From an uncultured Gemmatimonadota bacterium (GTDB lineage: Bacteria > Gemmatimonadota > Gemmatimonadetes > Gemmatimonadales > Gemmatimonadaceae): a stretch of 64,000 bases of DNA. The DNA is taken from positions 1-64,000 of the forward strand of contig CAMLDY010000002.1 in assembly GCA_946478895.1 (NCBI GenBank), written 5' to 3'. Position numbers and translations under genes: made by a program. Under the pieces are notes generated by a model. That model was not told the DNA's origin, made no database searches, and worked only from the letters and a program-made list of their open reading frames with translations. Below are positions 35,324 to 45,857 of this stretch, piece by piece (the stretch's first letter is position 1; every line of letters begins with the position of its first letter).

Positions 35324-36273
35324 GCCGCGCGCTCCCTGGTCGCCGACGCCAGTCTCTTCCCCGGCGCTGACTCCGGATTCACGCGAGCTTCAACGTGATC
35401 GACGATCTCCTTCATCGATTTGCCGCCGGCCGAAGCATCGGCAGTACCGATGTCGCCCCGCGCGAACTTGACGAGGTCTGCTTCGGCGAGCCAGCGCGGC
35501 AGCTGGGTCTCCACCCCATCCCGTGGCTGCACGGTATTGAGGAGCTCGTATGTCGTGTCAGAGCGACGTACACCGGGAATTCTCGCCGCGAGGTATTCGC
35601 GTGCGACATCGACCATCTCGACTAAATACTCGCCGGCGTTGCCGCTCTCGAGAAGTTTTCGCGACTCGATCTTCGCGAATTCCTGTTGCGCTTTCACATA
35701 GGGATCGATGGGCGGCTTGGGCCGGTTGCGATAGCGCCGCCATGCCCACCACAGCAGCACCGCGGCGATAACCGCCGCGAGGATCGCGAGCCAGAGCAGC
35801 CAGTTGAAAACCGGCAGCACGATCAGCGGTCGGGCGGGCTTCGGTACGCGCAGCGAAGTATCCGCCGGCAACACCGATTTGACGAAGACGTACGCGCCAC
35901 CCAGTGCCGGGCGCCTCTCCTGACCCTGAAAGGTTACCCTGACGTCGGGAAAGCGAAGCGGCTGAGTGCCGATGTCCCAGGCGACGAGATGGTAGAGGGC
36001 GACAGCGGTATCGCCGAGCATGCTGACGATTTTTTCGCCGCGCAGCTCGATGGGACGAACTCCATTCTGCGAGGCCGTATCCGGGCCAGCCGGAAACTCG
36101 AATCGCACTCCCTTCGGGGCGAGCACTTTGATGAAGAGGTTGAACGGCTGCCCGATGAGTACAGTGTCCGGCGACACCCGATATCCCATCTGCACCTGCA
36201 GGTCCGCAGGTGCCTGCTGCACCGGTGCGGCAACCGCCTGCTGAAGCACGAACACGAGCGCTAGAAAGCTCAC
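35320..36273 (-). CDS. BatD-like membrane protein of the aerotolerance operon
   Basis: This 317-residue protein has an N-terminal signal or anchor sequence (SFLALVFVLQQAVAAP) and a beta-sandwich extracytoplasmic domain to about residue 145. A membrane segment at about 155-178 (NWLLWLAILAAVIAAVLLWW) and a cytoplasmic helical part (VKAQQEFAKIESRKLLESGN) follow. The order and topology match BatD or the DUF4381 partner found between DUF58 and batA genes. Sequence conservation in this family is low, so the name rests mainly on position and layout. Start and end overlap both neighbours by four bases. Confidence 0.65.
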   Translation of the reverse strand: MSFLALVFVLQQAVAAPVQQAPADLQVQMGYRVSPDTVLIGQPFNLFIKVLAPKGVRFEFPAGPDTASQNGVRPIELRGEKIVSMLGDTAVALYHLVAWDIGTQPLRFPDVRVTFQGQERRPALGGAYVFVKSVLPADTSLRVPKPARPLIVLPVFNWLLWLAILAAVIAAVLLWWAWRRYRNRPKPPIDPYVKAQQEFAKIESRKLLESGNAGEYLVEMVDVAREYLAARIPGVRRSDTTYELLNTVQPRDGVETQLPRWLAEADLVKFARGDIGTADASAGGKSMKEIVDHVEARVNPESAPGKRLASATRERAA

Positions 36274-37216
36274 CGGCGGCGTGCCCGGGTCTCGCGTGCG
36301 CGGAAAAACCGGAGCAGCGGCTCGACCACTCCGCCTTCGGTCCTCACCGCAACTTCGTCGATCGCCAGCCGCCGCAGCAGATGCTTACGGTTCTCGCGCT
36401 CGGCCAGCACCCGCTGCGAGTACGATTGTCGGACCGCGGCACTGCTGGTATCAACCTCGAAGGTGTCGCCGGTCTCGGGATCGATGAGCCGCGCAATGCC
36501 GATGTCCGGCAGGTCGCGCTCGCTCGGATCCTCCACGGTTACCGCGACGACGTCGTGTCGCTGCGCGAGGAGCTTCAAGGGGTGTGAGATGTCCTCCTCG
36601 AGAAAATCGGAGACGATGAAGACGATCGCGTGTTCGTTGAGCATCTTCGCGACGTAGTCGATCGCCAAAATCATGTCGGTGCCGCGCCCTGCGGGCTCGA
36701 AAGCGAGCAGGTCGCGAATGATCCGCAGCACGTGACGGCGGCCCTTCCGCGGCGGGATGACGTGCTCGATGCGATCAGTGAACAGCAACACCCCGACGCG
36801 ATCGTTATTCCGCACCGCGGACATCGCCAGCACCGCGGCAAGCTCGCTGGCAAGCTCGCTCTTGAAGCGCCGCACCGTTCCGAAGCGCTCTGAGCCGGAC
36901 AGATCCACGACCAGCATCACCGTCAGCTCGCGCTCCTCGATGTAGCGCTTGACGAACGGGCGCCGCATTCGGGCGGTGACATTCCAGTCGATGGAGCGGA
37001 CCTCGTCGCCCGGCTGGTATTCGCGGACCTCGGAGAATTCCATCCCCTGCCCCTTGAAGACAGACCGGTACTCGCCGGTGAAAACGGAGTTCACCAGGCC
37101 GCGCGTCTTGAGCTCGATCAGCTTCACCTGCCGCAGAATCTCCGGCGGCACCCCCATCGGCTTCTCGGGAGTGCGCTTCGGAGCTTTCTTACGACGTCGC
37201 GCGCGGAAAATTCCGA

Positions 37217-37220
<4 letters not shown>
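36270..37220 (-). CDS. DUF58 domain protein of the MoxR/Bat operon
   Basis: This 316-residue cytoplasmic protein carries the DUF58 signature VREYQPGDEVRSIDWNVTAR and a VWA-like fold with VMLVVDLSGSERFG. A basic N-terminus (RARRRKKAPKRTPEKP) precedes the domain. DUF58 proteins are encoded with MoxR ATPases and are thought to act with them in assembly or chaperoning of envelope complexes. It overlaps moxR and the batD-like gene by four bases, so translation is coupled. Confidence 0.9.
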
Positions 37221-38168
<948 letters not shown>

Positions 38169-38191
<23 letters not shown>

Positions 38192-38948
38192 GTCTTGCTC
38201 CTCTCGTTGTTTTCCTGCCGTTGCCGCCGCTCTTGCCGAGCGCGGATATGATTTCCTTTTCGCGCGCCGTCAGCGGCCGCGTCTTCCCCAATCCAAGCGA
38301 CCCAAGTTTCACGGGACCGAATTTCGTGCGTACGAGACGCTCCACCACCAGTCCAAGCGCCTCGCAAACCCGCCGTACCTCCCTAGTTCGCCCTTCCGCG
38401 ATCACGATCTCGAGCTCCCACAGCCCCCGCCCGACCCGACGCACTGATACATCCCTCGGCATCACCAGGCCATCTTCCAGCTGTACACCCTTCATTGCCG
38501 CCCGTGCCGCCTCAGCGCCGTCGCCCCGCACCGTTGCGACATATGTACGCTCAACTTCGCTGCTCGGATGTGTCAATTTGTGCGCCGCGTCGCCGTCGGT
38601 GGTCAGGAGCAGCACGCCTTCCGTCATGTAGTCCAGGCGCCCGACGTAGGTCAGTCCGGGCTGATCCTCCACCAGATCGAAAACAGTCCGGCGCCCACCC
38701 GGGTCGGTTCGGGTGGTGAGAACTCCGGTCGGTTTGTTCAACACGATCCAGGAAGCGGATGTGGGTGGTGGCCCGACCTTCTTTCCATCGACTGTGATTG
38801 CGTCGTTGTGCGGATCGACGCTCTGGCCGGTCTGCGCAATCGCGCCATTGATCCGAACGCGGCCAGCAGCCACGAGCTCCTCTGCTCCCCGGCGGGACGC
38901 GACTCCGGCGCGCGCAAGGGCGCGCTGAATCCGCATCGGCGGCGACAT
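38169..38948 (-). CDS. rluB: Ribosomal large subunit pseudouridine synthase (RluB/RsuA family)
   Basis: This 259-residue enzyme has an N-terminal S4 RNA-binding domain (RIQRALARAGVASRRGAEEL) and the RluB-type catalytic domain with the active-site Asp in YVGRLDYMTEGVLLLTTDGD. It modifies a uridine of 23S rRNA (RluB type) or 16S rRNA (RsuA type). The basic tail (KSGGNGRKTTRGARRERNRR) is longer than usual. I start at the ATG at 38946-38948, overlapping the scpB stop (TGATG). The scpA-scpB-rluB order is widely conserved, which favours RluB. Confidence 0.93.
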
Positions 38949-39553
38949 CAATCAGCCCGCGGCGGCGCCTCGCCGTTATCGGTGGTCGCAGGTACGGGCG
39001 AGGTCGGCGTGGCGGGCCTCGGCGCGCGCAACGCAATCGCCAGCTCGTCGGCGCGCGGCAGCTCCTCGAGATGCCGCAGCGCAAACTGCTCGAGAAAAGA
39101 TGGCGTTGTGCCGTAAAGAAGTGGCCGGCCGAGCCCTTCGCCGCGACCGACGATGTCGATCAAGCCGCGCTCCGCAAGAGATTTGAGGATTGCACCGGCG
39201 CCGACTCCCCTGATCTCTTCGATCTCCGCTCGTCCGATTGGTTGCCTGTAGGCAATGATCGCCAGCGTCTCCAGCGCCGCGGCGGAAAGTCGCTGGGGTC
39301 GCGCCGCCAGCTGTGCTCTCTCGATCGCCTCGGTGTATTCCGGCCGGGTCAGAATCTGCCAGCCGCCGGCCACCTCGACCAGCTCGACGCCGTGTCCGTC
39401 GCTGTCGTAGTGATCGCGCAGCTCCGCGAGTGCCGACTCCAGAGTTGACTCGCCGTCGTCGGCGTGCGACGTCATCAGCCGAAGAGCGTCTTCAGGTACC
39501 GGTGTTGCGCTCGCGAAGAGCGCCGCTTCAAGCAGCTTCGCTAGAGGAGTCAC
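38948..39553 (-). CDS. scpB: Segregation and condensation protein B
   Basis: This 201-residue protein has two winged-helix domains, recognised by LSAAALETLAIIAYRQPIGR and EIEEIRGVGAGAILKSLAER, then GRPLLYGTTPSFLEQFAL. ScpB joins ScpA and SMC to form the bacterial condensin complex in the nucleoid. The C-terminal 30 residues are Pro/Ala-rich and not part of the fold. It overlaps scpA by 26 bases and rluB by one codon. Confidence 0.93.
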   Translation of the reverse strand: MTPLAKLLEAALFASATPVPEDALRLMTSHADDGESTLESALAELRDHYDSDGHGVELVEVAGGWQILTRPEYTEAIERAQLAARPQRLSAAALETLAIIAYRQPIGRAEIEEIRGVGAGAILKSLAERGLIDIVGRGEGLGRPLLYGTTPSFLEQFALRHLEELPRADELAIALRAPRPATPTSPVPATTDNGEAPPRAD

Positions 39554-40295
39554 GAGTTATCTCGAAGGCGGCAAAGGCACGCGGTTGGGCGAGCTTCAGC
39601 TCACCACGCTTGGCGAGCTCCAGCAGTGCGAGGAGGAGCGAGAGCACTTCCCACGGCTCGGCCTTGCGCGGCAAGATGTCCTTCCACTGTGCGCGCGAGC
39701 GAATCGCGAGCAACGCCCGGACGATTCCGATCGCCCCATCCACATCCAGTGCGCGCGGCACGACGTCGTGGACATGCGGCTTCTTCGCCAGCCGAAGGAC
39801 CCGATCGACTGCCGACAGAAGCTCAGGCAGTGAGATGGTCAGCGGCCGCGCAACGGCAATCTGGGCCGCCTGCTGGGTGTACGCGCGCGCAAACCGACCG
39901 CGGCGATCTTCGCTCCGTCGCTCGAGGACATCGACTACTTCCCGCACCTGCTGGTACTCGAGCAGTCGCCTCACCAGCTCGGCGCGCGGGTCCTCCCACA
40001 GATCTTCCCCTTCGCGACGCGGCAGCAGCATCTGCGCCTTGATTCGCACCAGCCGCGCCGCCATCTCGAGGTAGTCGGCCGCTTCATCGAGCTTCAGCGA
40101 AGAGATGCGCGCCAGAAACTGCTCAGCGATTCTGGCGATCGGGATGTCGTAGATGTCGATCTGTTCGTCGCGAATCAGGGTGAGCAGCAAGTCGAGCGGC
40201 CCTGAGTATTCGGCCAGCTCGACGACGAAGACTTCGCCCGCCGCGGCATCCGCAACCCCAAGCGCTCCTTCAGATCTGCCGCTCACATCGTCCAT
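39528..40295 (-). CDS. scpA: Segregation and condensation protein A (kleisin)
   Basis: This 255-residue kleisin begins with an N-terminal SMC-neck-binding part (YSGPLDLLLTLIRDEQIDIY, DIPIARIAEQFLARI). ARLVRIKAQMLLPRREGED follows, and a C-terminal winged helix ends the protein. ScpA bridges the SMC heads in condensin. I start at the ATG at 40293-40295, which overlaps the M50 protease end by 13 bases. A longer in-frame extension runs 53 codons into that gene and has no similarity. Confidence 0.92.
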   Translation of the reverse strand: MDDVSGRSEGALGVADAAAGEVFVVELAEYSGPLDLLLTLIRDEQIDIYDIPIARIAEQFLARISSLKLDEAADYLEMAARLVRIKAQMLLPRREGEDLWEDPRAELVRRLLEYQQVREVVDVLERRSEDRRGRFARAYTQQAAQIAVARPLTISLPELLSAVDRVLRLAKKPHVHDVVPRALDVDGAIGIVRALLAIRSRAQWKDILPRKAEPWEVLSLLLALLELAKRGELKLAQPRAFAAFEITRDSSSEAA

Positions 40296-40972
40296 GGACT
40301 TGGAATGATGAATGGGAAAACCAGCCGTGATGCAAACTGGAAGACCAGGAACACCGGCCGAAACCACAGATTCAGCAGCGGCGCGCCGAACATTATGAGC
40401 AGGAAAAGTATCAGCAATCCCTGTGCGCCGAGTCTCTGGTAGCTGAGGGCCCACGCTGGGGGCAGGATGTACTTGAAGACGTGCGAGCCGTCGAGGGGTG
40501 GGATCGGAATCAGATTGAACGCCGCCAGCGCAAGATTGATCAGGATTCCGTAAAGCAGCATCGCCTGCAGCAGGGCGCCGCTCTGTGACAGCACCGGCAC
40601 CGAGCGGCCGATCGCGCCAACCAGCATGATCAGCGGGACGCAGAGAATGGCGATGATGAAATTCGTCGTGACTCCGGCGAGCGAGACGATGATGTCCCCG
40701 CGCTTGAAGTTTCGATAGTTCCTCGGCACCACCGGGACCGGCTTCGCGCCGCCGAACGCAATGTGTGGTGGTACGAGGAAGGTTACGATCGGCAGGATTA
40801 TCGACATGAACAGATCGATGTGGGGAATCGGATTCCAGGTCAGTCTGCCGAGAGAGTAAGCGGTGGTATCCCCCTGTTTGAGCGCGGCGTAGCCGTGGGC
40901 GTACTCGTGCGCAACCATCGAGAACAGCAGCACTGGCGCGACGAGTATGAACTGCTCAAACGATTTGTCCAA
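40283..40972 (-). CDS. Site-2 protease family (M50) membrane metalloprotease
   Basis: This 229-residue polytopic protein has the zinc motif HEYAH (VAHEYAHGYAALKQGD) and the third-ligand motif NLIPIPPLDGSHVF, both in hydrophobic segments, as in the short YwhC-type M50 peptidases. It would cleave within the membrane, but the substrate is unknown and no PDZ domain is present. The start appears to be TTG (40970-40972), with no clear ribosome-binding site. It is the first gene of the minus-strand run that continues to coaX. Confidence 0.88.
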   Translation of the reverse strand: MDKSFEQFILVAPVLLFSMVAHEYAHGYAALKQGDTTAYSLGRLTWNPIPHIDLFMSIILPIVTFLVPPHIAFGGAKPVPVVPRNYRNFKRGDIIVSLAGVTTNFIIAILCVPLIMLVGAIGRSVPVLSQSGALLQAMLLYGILINLALAAFNLIPIPPLDGSHVFKYILPPAWALSYQRLGAQGLLILFLLIMFGAPLLNLWFRPVFLVFQFASRLVFPFIIPSPWTM

Positions 40973-41205
40973 TTGGCTCGGGTTGAAGTTTGGGCGCGCG
41001 TGTAGAAGTTAGCATTGCGCTCGGCGACCCGGCACCAGCGGGTGAAGATTTCTCCAGCGCAGCTCCGGGTTTGTTCGCGCTCGAAGCTGCCGGAAAACGT
41101 CGTCTACTTTATTGGCGTTTCGGGCCGCTCGGCTTGACGTAAACCGTTGCAGGAGACAAATTTCACAGCTACACCACACCAGCAAACGTCCCGGAGAATC
41201 AGTTA

Positions 41206-41436
41206 GTGCCAAATCTTGCTTCAGCGAAAAAGCACATGCGGAAGTCACGCGCCGCCGCCATCCGCAACCGCGCCCAGAAATCCGCGCTTCGCACCGCCCT
41301 CAAGCGTGCGTCATCCGGTACCGCTGAAGAGAAGCGCGCCGCCGTCAAGCTCCTCGATCGGGCTGCCCGCAAGGGGCTGATCCACCGCAACGCGGCTGCC
41401 CGCCACAAGAGCCAGATCGCGAAAACAGCGAAGTAA
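41206..41436 (+). CDS. rpsT: 30S ribosomal protein S20
   Basis: This 76-residue basic protein starts MPNLASAKKHMRKSRAAAIR and matches S20 in length, with the KGLIHRNAAARHKSQI C-terminal block. It binds 16S rRNA early in 30S assembly. The start is GTG with GGAG upstream (about 41192). A weak TTGACG-17-CAAATT promoter candidate lies 50 bases upstream. It is transcribed alone, away from the M50 gene, and ends at a strong terminator. Confidence 0.96.
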   Translation: MPNLASAKKHMRKSRAAAIRNRAQKSALRTALKRASSGTAEEKRAAVKLLDRAARKGLIHRNAAARHKSQIAKTAK

Positions 41437-41466
41437 AAGGCGCCCCACCACGGCGCAAGCGACAAG

Positions 41467-41490
41467 AAAGGCGCCCCCGGCGCCTTTTTT
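41467..41490 (+). terminator. Intrinsic terminator of rpsT
   Basis: AAAGGCGCC (41467-41475) pairs perfectly with 41479-41487 over a CCC loop and is followed by a run of T residues to 41490. It lies 31 bases after the rpsT stop and abuts the convergent coiled-coil gene, whose stop codon is inside the T run. Confidence 0.92.
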
Positions 41491-42331
41491 ACATCGTGGC
41501 GAGCTCTCCGCCGCAGCGTTCGCAATACCATTCCGTCGGGTAGTTCGCCGCGCCGCATTCCGGACATTTCAGCGTCTTGTGCTGCTCCGACCTCGGGTCC
41601 TGGCCGCCTCCACTCTTGGGAACCGATGGCGGCGTAGCAACCGCAGCCGTCGACGGTGGAGTTCCCGGCGCGCCTCCCGGGCGCAGAACCGGGAACTGAT
41701 CGAACGGCGACCTCGTCTGCGGCGAGCTCGGCGTCGTCGGTTGCGACCGCGAGGCGGCCTGATCTATCCGGGACGGTGGATTCAGCGTCGGCGGCTCTGG
41801 AATGGCGGGCCTCGGGATCACCGGTGAGATCGGGGCGCGCCCCACGCCGTCCTCACTGCCGGGACGACCGTGGGCGATCGCTTCCGCCTGCTTCTCCTTC
41901 ATGCTGAGGGCGAAGATCCGGTTCAGCTCGGTGAGCTGGGTATCGAGGGCGGTTTTTTCCTTCGCAAGTCGCGACAGCTCCTTGTCCCACGCTCCCCCGA
42001 TCTCCTTCCACTGTTTGTCGGTATACTCGCCGACGGCAGCGCGCAGCTCCGCCTCCTGGCGCGCTTCACGCTGCTGGAGCTCCTGGCGCGAGATTTCGTC
42101 GAGGCGTACGGTCAGCGAATCGATCGTCTCACGAAGCTCGCCGGCGCGCTCCGCCAGCTTTCCGGACACCTCGCGAAGGCGCGTCTGGTAGTCGCCCCGT
42201 ACGCGCTCGTAGACGGAATCGGACGTGTTCGCGCGCTTTTCCTCAAGCGCGGCAAGCCACTCCTCGTATCTCTGGCGCTCCTTGAGGAGGCCGTTGAGCG
42301 CGTCCAGTGAGACTGGCTCTCTCTCAGCCAT
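41489..42331 (-). CDS. Coiled-coil protein with C-terminal zinc ribbon
   Basis: This 280-residue protein has a long charged helical region (about 1-150) with clear coiled-coil character. A Pro/Ser-rich disordered linker (about 155-245) follows, then a C-terminal zinc ribbon with LKCPECGAANYPTEWYCERC (two CXXC pairs). There is no signal peptide, so it is cytoplasmic. The zinc ribbon could mediate a nucleic-acid or protein contact. No family is recognised. It sits directly downstream of pyrC (five bases), so it may be in the pyrimidine operon. Confidence 0.7.
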   Translation of the reverse strand: MAEREPVSLDALNGLLKERQRYEEWLAALEEKRANTSDSVYERVRGDYQTRLREVSGKLAERAGELRETIDSLTVRLDEISRQELQQREARQEAELRAAVGEYTDKQWKEIGGAWDKELSRLAKEKTALDTQLTELNRIFALSMKEKQAEAIAHGRPGSEDGVGRAPISPVIPRPAIPEPPTLNPPSRIDQAASRSQPTTPSSPQTRSPFDQFPVLRPGGAPGTPPSTAAVATPPSVPKSGGGQDPRSEQHKTLKCPECGAANYPTEWYCERCGGELATM

Positions 42332-42336
42332 CTACT

Positions 42337-43662
42337 TCATCCCCTCTGCTCGGTTCGTCTGCTCCCGGCGCGGGCGGGAACCCCCGATCGATAGACGACC
42401 GACCCTGCCACAATAGTACAAGCCGCGCGTCCAACGAGGGACATTCCGTCGTAGGGGCTGTTGCGACCCTTGGAAAGGAACTGTGAGGCGTCGACCTTCC
42501 AGCGCGCCTTCGGATCGAACACCGTGATGTCAGCCGCGGCGCCGCGTTTCAAGGTTCCACCGGGAAGATTGAACAGCCTTGCCGGAGTGCACGACATCCG
42601 CTCGATGAGATCAGCGTAAGTCAGAACGCCCGGTTCCACGAGATGAGTGACAATCACTCCGAGTGCGGTCTCGAGCCCCACTATTCCGTTCGGCGCGTCG
42701 GCGAATTCGCGTTCCTTCTCGTCGTAGTGGTGCGGCGCGTGATCGGTCGCGATCAAGTCGATCGTTCCATCCTTCACCGCTATGCGCAGCGCTTCGACGT
42801 CTGCCGCGGTGCGTAGCGGCGGATTCATTTTCGCGTTGGTGTCGTAGCCGCGCACACGATCTTCAGTCAGCGACAGGTGGTGGGGACATACTTCGGCGGT
42901 GACGTTGATGCCGCGCTCCTTCCCCCAGCGAATCAGCTCGACCGAACCACGAGTGCTCATGTGCGCGAGATGCGCATGCCCCCCCGTCAGTCTCGCGAGG
43001 AGGATGTCGCGGATCACCATTATCTCCTCGGCCTCGGCGGGAATTCCTTTGAGCCCCAGCTTCGCGCTCACGATCCCTTCGTTCATCGCGCCGCCCGCGG
43101 AAAGCGTCGGCTCCTCGCAGTGATCGATGACCGGAATTCGAAACGTGCGCGCGTACTCGAGGGCGGTTCGCATTAGTTGAGCGCTGGCGACGGGCTTCCC
43201 ATCGTCGCTCACTGCAACCGCACCCGCGCCGACCATCTCGCCGAATTCGGCCAGAACCTTACCCTGCTGGCCGACGGATATCGCACCGATCGGATACACG
43301 CGAGCCGCGGCCGCACGCTGGCCCTGGCGCAGGATGAATCCCACCGCCGCCTGGTTGTCGGTGACGGGATCCGTGTTGGGCATCGCGCAAACAGCGGTGA
43401 AGCCGCCGGCGGCCGCCGCGCGCGCTCCCGTCGCAATGGTCTCCACGTCCTCCCGGCCGGGCTCGCGAAGGTGGCAGTGGACGTCAATGAATCCAGGCGA
43501 CACCATCAGTCCCGAGCAATCGATCACCTCGACGTCGTCACCGCCGGCGATCTGTCCGCCAACCGACTCGATCTTGCCGTCGCGCACGAGCAGGTCGCCA
43601 GGCTCGTCGAGCTTCGACGAAGGATCGAGGAGATTTCCGCCGCGCAGCAGAACCGGCTTCAC
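42337..43662 (-). CDS. pyrC: Dihydroorotase
   Basis: This 441-residue amidohydrolase closes N-carbamoyl-aspartate to dihydroorotate. The metal site is [16 protein letters not shown], with further ligands in [12 protein letters not shown] and [15 protein letters not shown] and the catalytic Asp in [16 protein letters not shown]. This is the long type I dihydroorotase common outside enterobacteria. The start is GTG (43660-43662), overlapping pyrB by four bases. The product feeds pyrimidine synthesis. Confidence 0.94.
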   Translation of the reverse strand: MKPVLLRGGNLLDPSSKLDEPGDLLVRDGKIESVGGQIAGGDDVEVIDCSGLMVSPGFIDVHCHLREPGREDVETIATGARAAAAGGFTAVCAMPNTDPVTDNQAAVGFILRQGQRAAAARVYPIGAISVGQQGKVLAEFGEMVGAGAVAVSDDGKPVASAQLMRTALEYARTFRIPVIDHCEEPTLSAGGAMNEGIVSAKLGLKGIPAEAEEIMVIRDILLARLTGGHAHLAHMSTRGSVELIRWGKERGINVTAEVCPHHLSLTEDRVRGYDTNAKMNPPLRTAADVEALRIAVKDGTIDLIATDHAPHHYDEKEREFADAPNGIVGLETALGVIVTHLVEPGVLTYADLIERMSCTPARLFNLPGGTLKRGAAADITVFDPKARWKVDASQFLSKGRNSPYDGMSLVGRAACTIVAGSVVYRSGVPARAGSRRTEQRG

Positions 43663-44639
43663 TCGCGATCCTCCCGTCCCCGCCCGGGTCCACCCTTCGC
43701 CGCTTCGGCCAGCTCGGGCTTCCCGCCGGCGAGCAGATACAGCACCGCCATTCGAACAGCAACACCGTTGGTGACCTGATCGAGAATCACGCTGTGCGGT
43801 CCATCAGCGACGTCCGAGTCGATCTCGACGCCGCGGTTCATGGGACCGGGGTGAAGGATCAGAATGTCGCGTTGCGCGCGCTCGAGCCGCTCGCGAGAGA
43901 TCCCGAACACGCGGTTGTACTCGCGCGCCGAAGGGATGTAGCCCGCGGTCATCCGCTCGAATTGCAGCCGCAATACGTTGAGCGCTTCCGCCCACTCGAT
44001 TGCTTCCTCGACACGATCGAAGATCTGCACCCCGAACTCGTCGATCGCGTTGGGCAACAGCGATCGTGGACCGCAGACCGCGACTTCGGCCCCGAGTTTC
44101 GTCAGTCCCCAGATGTTGGAACGCGCGACGCGCGAGTGGAGAATGTCGCCGCAGATGCAGACGCGGCGGCCGCGCAGGTCGCCGAGGTTGTCACGGAGCG
44201 TCAGGAGATCGAGTAGTCCCTGCGTCGGATGCTCGTGGGTGCCGTCGCCCGCGTTGATGACGTTCGACTGGATGCGCTCGGCGAGAAAGTGCGCTGCGCC
44301 GGATGCCGAGTGCCTGATCACCACCATGTCGATCCGCATCGCCTCGAGGTTGCGCGCGGTGTCGACCAGCGTCTCGCCCTTCGACACGCTGGATCCCGTC
44401 GACGACACGTTCACCGTATCGGCCGAAAGTCGCTTCTCCGCGAACTCGAAGGAAATCCGGGTGCGGGTAGAGTTCTCGAAGAAGAGATTGACGATCGTCG
44501 ATCCGCGCAGCGCCGGCACCTTCTTGATGGCGCGCTCGCTGATTTCCTTGAACGGTTCGGCGGTATCGAGAACGAGTCGAATCTGGTCGCCGGTCAGCGA
44601 CTCCAGGCCGAGCAGATCCTTGCCCAGCGTTCCGGTCAC
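43659..44639 (-). CDS. pyrB: Aspartate carbamoyltransferase catalytic subunit
   Basis: This 326-residue enzyme makes N-carbamoyl-aspartate. The carbamoyl-phosphate site is [20 protein letters not shown], the second conserved site is [19 protein letters not shown], and the aspartate-binding loop is in the [18 protein letters not shown] region. There is no regulatory-subunit (pyrI) gene nearby, so allosteric control is probably absent, as in PyrR-regulated systems. The start is GTG, overlapping pyrR by four bases. The C-terminal tail is basic and poorly conserved. Confidence 0.95.
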   Translation of the reverse strand: MTGTLGKDLLGLESLTGDQIRLVLDTAEPFKEISERAIKKVPALRGSTIVNLFFENSTRTRISFEFAEKRLSADTVNVSSTGSSVSKGETLVDTARNLEAMRIDMVVIRHSASGAAHFLAERIQSNVINAGDGTHEHPTQGLLDLLTLRDNLGDLRGRRVCICGDILHSRVARSNIWGLTKLGAEVAVCGPRSLLPNAIDEFGVQIFDRVEEAIEWAEALNVLRLQFERMTAGYIPSAREYNRVFGISRERLERAQRDILILHPGPMNRGVEIDSDVADGPHSVILDQVTNGVAVRMAVLYLLAGGKPELAEAAKGGPGRGREDRE

Positions 44640-45184
44640 GCCGCCGACTTCGGTACGATGACGACCTCCGTTCGCTCATCGAGCTCGGCGACGAGCACAT
44701 CGACTCGCTCGTCGTCGGCTACTTCCACTTTCTTCCCGACCACGTCGGCGTGGATCGGCAGCTCCCGGCCGCCGCGATCGATCAGTACCGCCAGCGAGAT
44801 CGACGCCGGGCGACCGAAATCGGCGAGCTCGTCCAGCGCTGCCCGCACAGTCCGCCCGGTGTAAAGCACGTCATCGACGATGACGACGTGCTTTCCGTCG
44901 AGCTCCCAGGGCAGATTCGTCGGTCCGACTACCGGACGCGGGCCGACAGTCTGCAGATCGTCGCGGTAAAGGGTGATGTCGAGCGAGCCTTCCGGGACGG
45001 TGACGCCTTCCCCGCCCTCAATCATCTTGACCAGCCGGTCAGCGAGCTGAACTCCGCGACGCTGGATTCCAACGATGACCAGATCGTCCGTGCCGCCATT
45101 GAGCTCGACGATCTCGACTGACATGCGCTTCAGGGTACGCTCGACGGCTCGGGCATCCAGAACCGTCGTTGATTTCGTGGCCAT
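44636..45184 (-). CDS. pyrR: PyrR bifunctional pyrimidine operon regulator / uracil phosphoribosyltransferase
   Basis: This 182-residue PRTase-fold protein has the PRPP motif [20 protein letters not shown] and the family segment [15 protein letters not shown]. PyrR binds pyr leader RNA in Firmicutes to attenuate transcription and has UPRTase activity. It is the first gene of pyrR-pyrB-pyrC here. I start at the ATG at 45182-45184 because the 11-codon extension runs into the divergent intergenic region. The leader upstream is only about 70 bases, too short for an obvious attenuator, so another site of action is likely. Confidence 0.92.
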   Translation of the reverse strand: MATKSTTVLDARAVERTLKRMSVEIVELNGGTDDLVIVGIQRRGVQLADRLVKMIEGGEGVTVPEGSLDITLYRDDLQTVGPRPVVGPTNLPWELDGKHVVIVDDVLYTGRTVRAALDELADFGRPASISLAVLIDRGGRELPIHADVVGKKVEVADDERVDVLVAELDERTEVVIVPKSAA

Positions 45185-45256
45185 TGGTGCACAAATATGC
45201 TTGAACGGCGACACCATTTGAAGAGATCAGGCCTGTTCGCCGCGATATCTTTGACC

Positions 45257-45841
45257 ATGCTCGAATTCCTCAAGTCGGTATTCGGATCTCGCGAGACGGC
45301 GCGGGTGAGCCAGCACGTGGTCGCTGGAATCCCGGTCGTCGTCAACAACACCCGCCCCGACATCGATACCGGGGAAGTAATCGCGCGCCTCGAGCGCTCC
45401 CTCGCACTCATCGAGCAGTACGTGCCGTGGCACTTTCGCCATCTGCGGCGGGATTTTGCCGGGATCGTCGTGGAGCGATTTGCCTGCCGCGGCGCCTACT
45501 TTCACGAACAGCGGGCCTGCCTCGTGGAGTTGACCTTCACTGTAAATCCGCAGTTCAGCGACGCGGAAATTGCCGCAACCATCCTGCACGAGGCGATGCA
45601 CGCCCGCCTCCACATCCTCGGCTTCCCTCTCGAGATGGAAGACAGGGCGCGGCAGGAGCGTTTCTGCCGGCGAGCAGAGATCGAGTTCGGGCAGCTTGTC
45701 CCGAACGGCGAGGCGGTCGTGGAGCGTGCCCGCTGGACTGTCGACCTTTCCGACGATGAGGTCGCGCCGGAGATCGATCCCCGACTCGCCGCGCAGCGAA
45801 TCGAGGAAGTCGATCGCGCCGCACTGGAACGCCGCGGATAA
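45257..45841 (+). CDS. Hypothetical protein with an HEXXH zinc-protease-like motif
   Basis: This 194-residue protein contains ATILHEAMHARLHILGF, a classical HEXXH metalloprotease motif, within a small otherwise unassigned domain. No signal peptide is evident, so it is probably cytoplasmic. The ATG at 45257 is preferred over an upstream TTG/ATG because it starts the conserved-looking part (MLEFLKSVFGS). It is transcribed divergently from pyrR, and its end abuts the convergent dehydrogenase gene. The activity is unproven. Confidence 0.65.
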   Translation: MLEFLKSVFGSRETARVSQHVVAGIPVVVNNTRPDIDTGEVIARLERSLALIEQYVPWHFRHLRRDFAGIVVERFACRGAYFHEQRACLVELTFTVNPQFSDAEIAATILHEAMHARLHILGFPLEMEDRARQERFCRRAEIEFGQLVPNGEAVVERARWTVDLSDDEVAPEIDPRLAAQRIEEVDRAALERRG

Positions 45842-45857
45842 CGGCGTTGCCACGGCG

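Noticed and set aside
41009..41248. A 79-codon minus-strand frame upstream of and overlapping rpsT
   Set aside because: It covers the rpsT leader and start, has no RBS and no similarity to any family.
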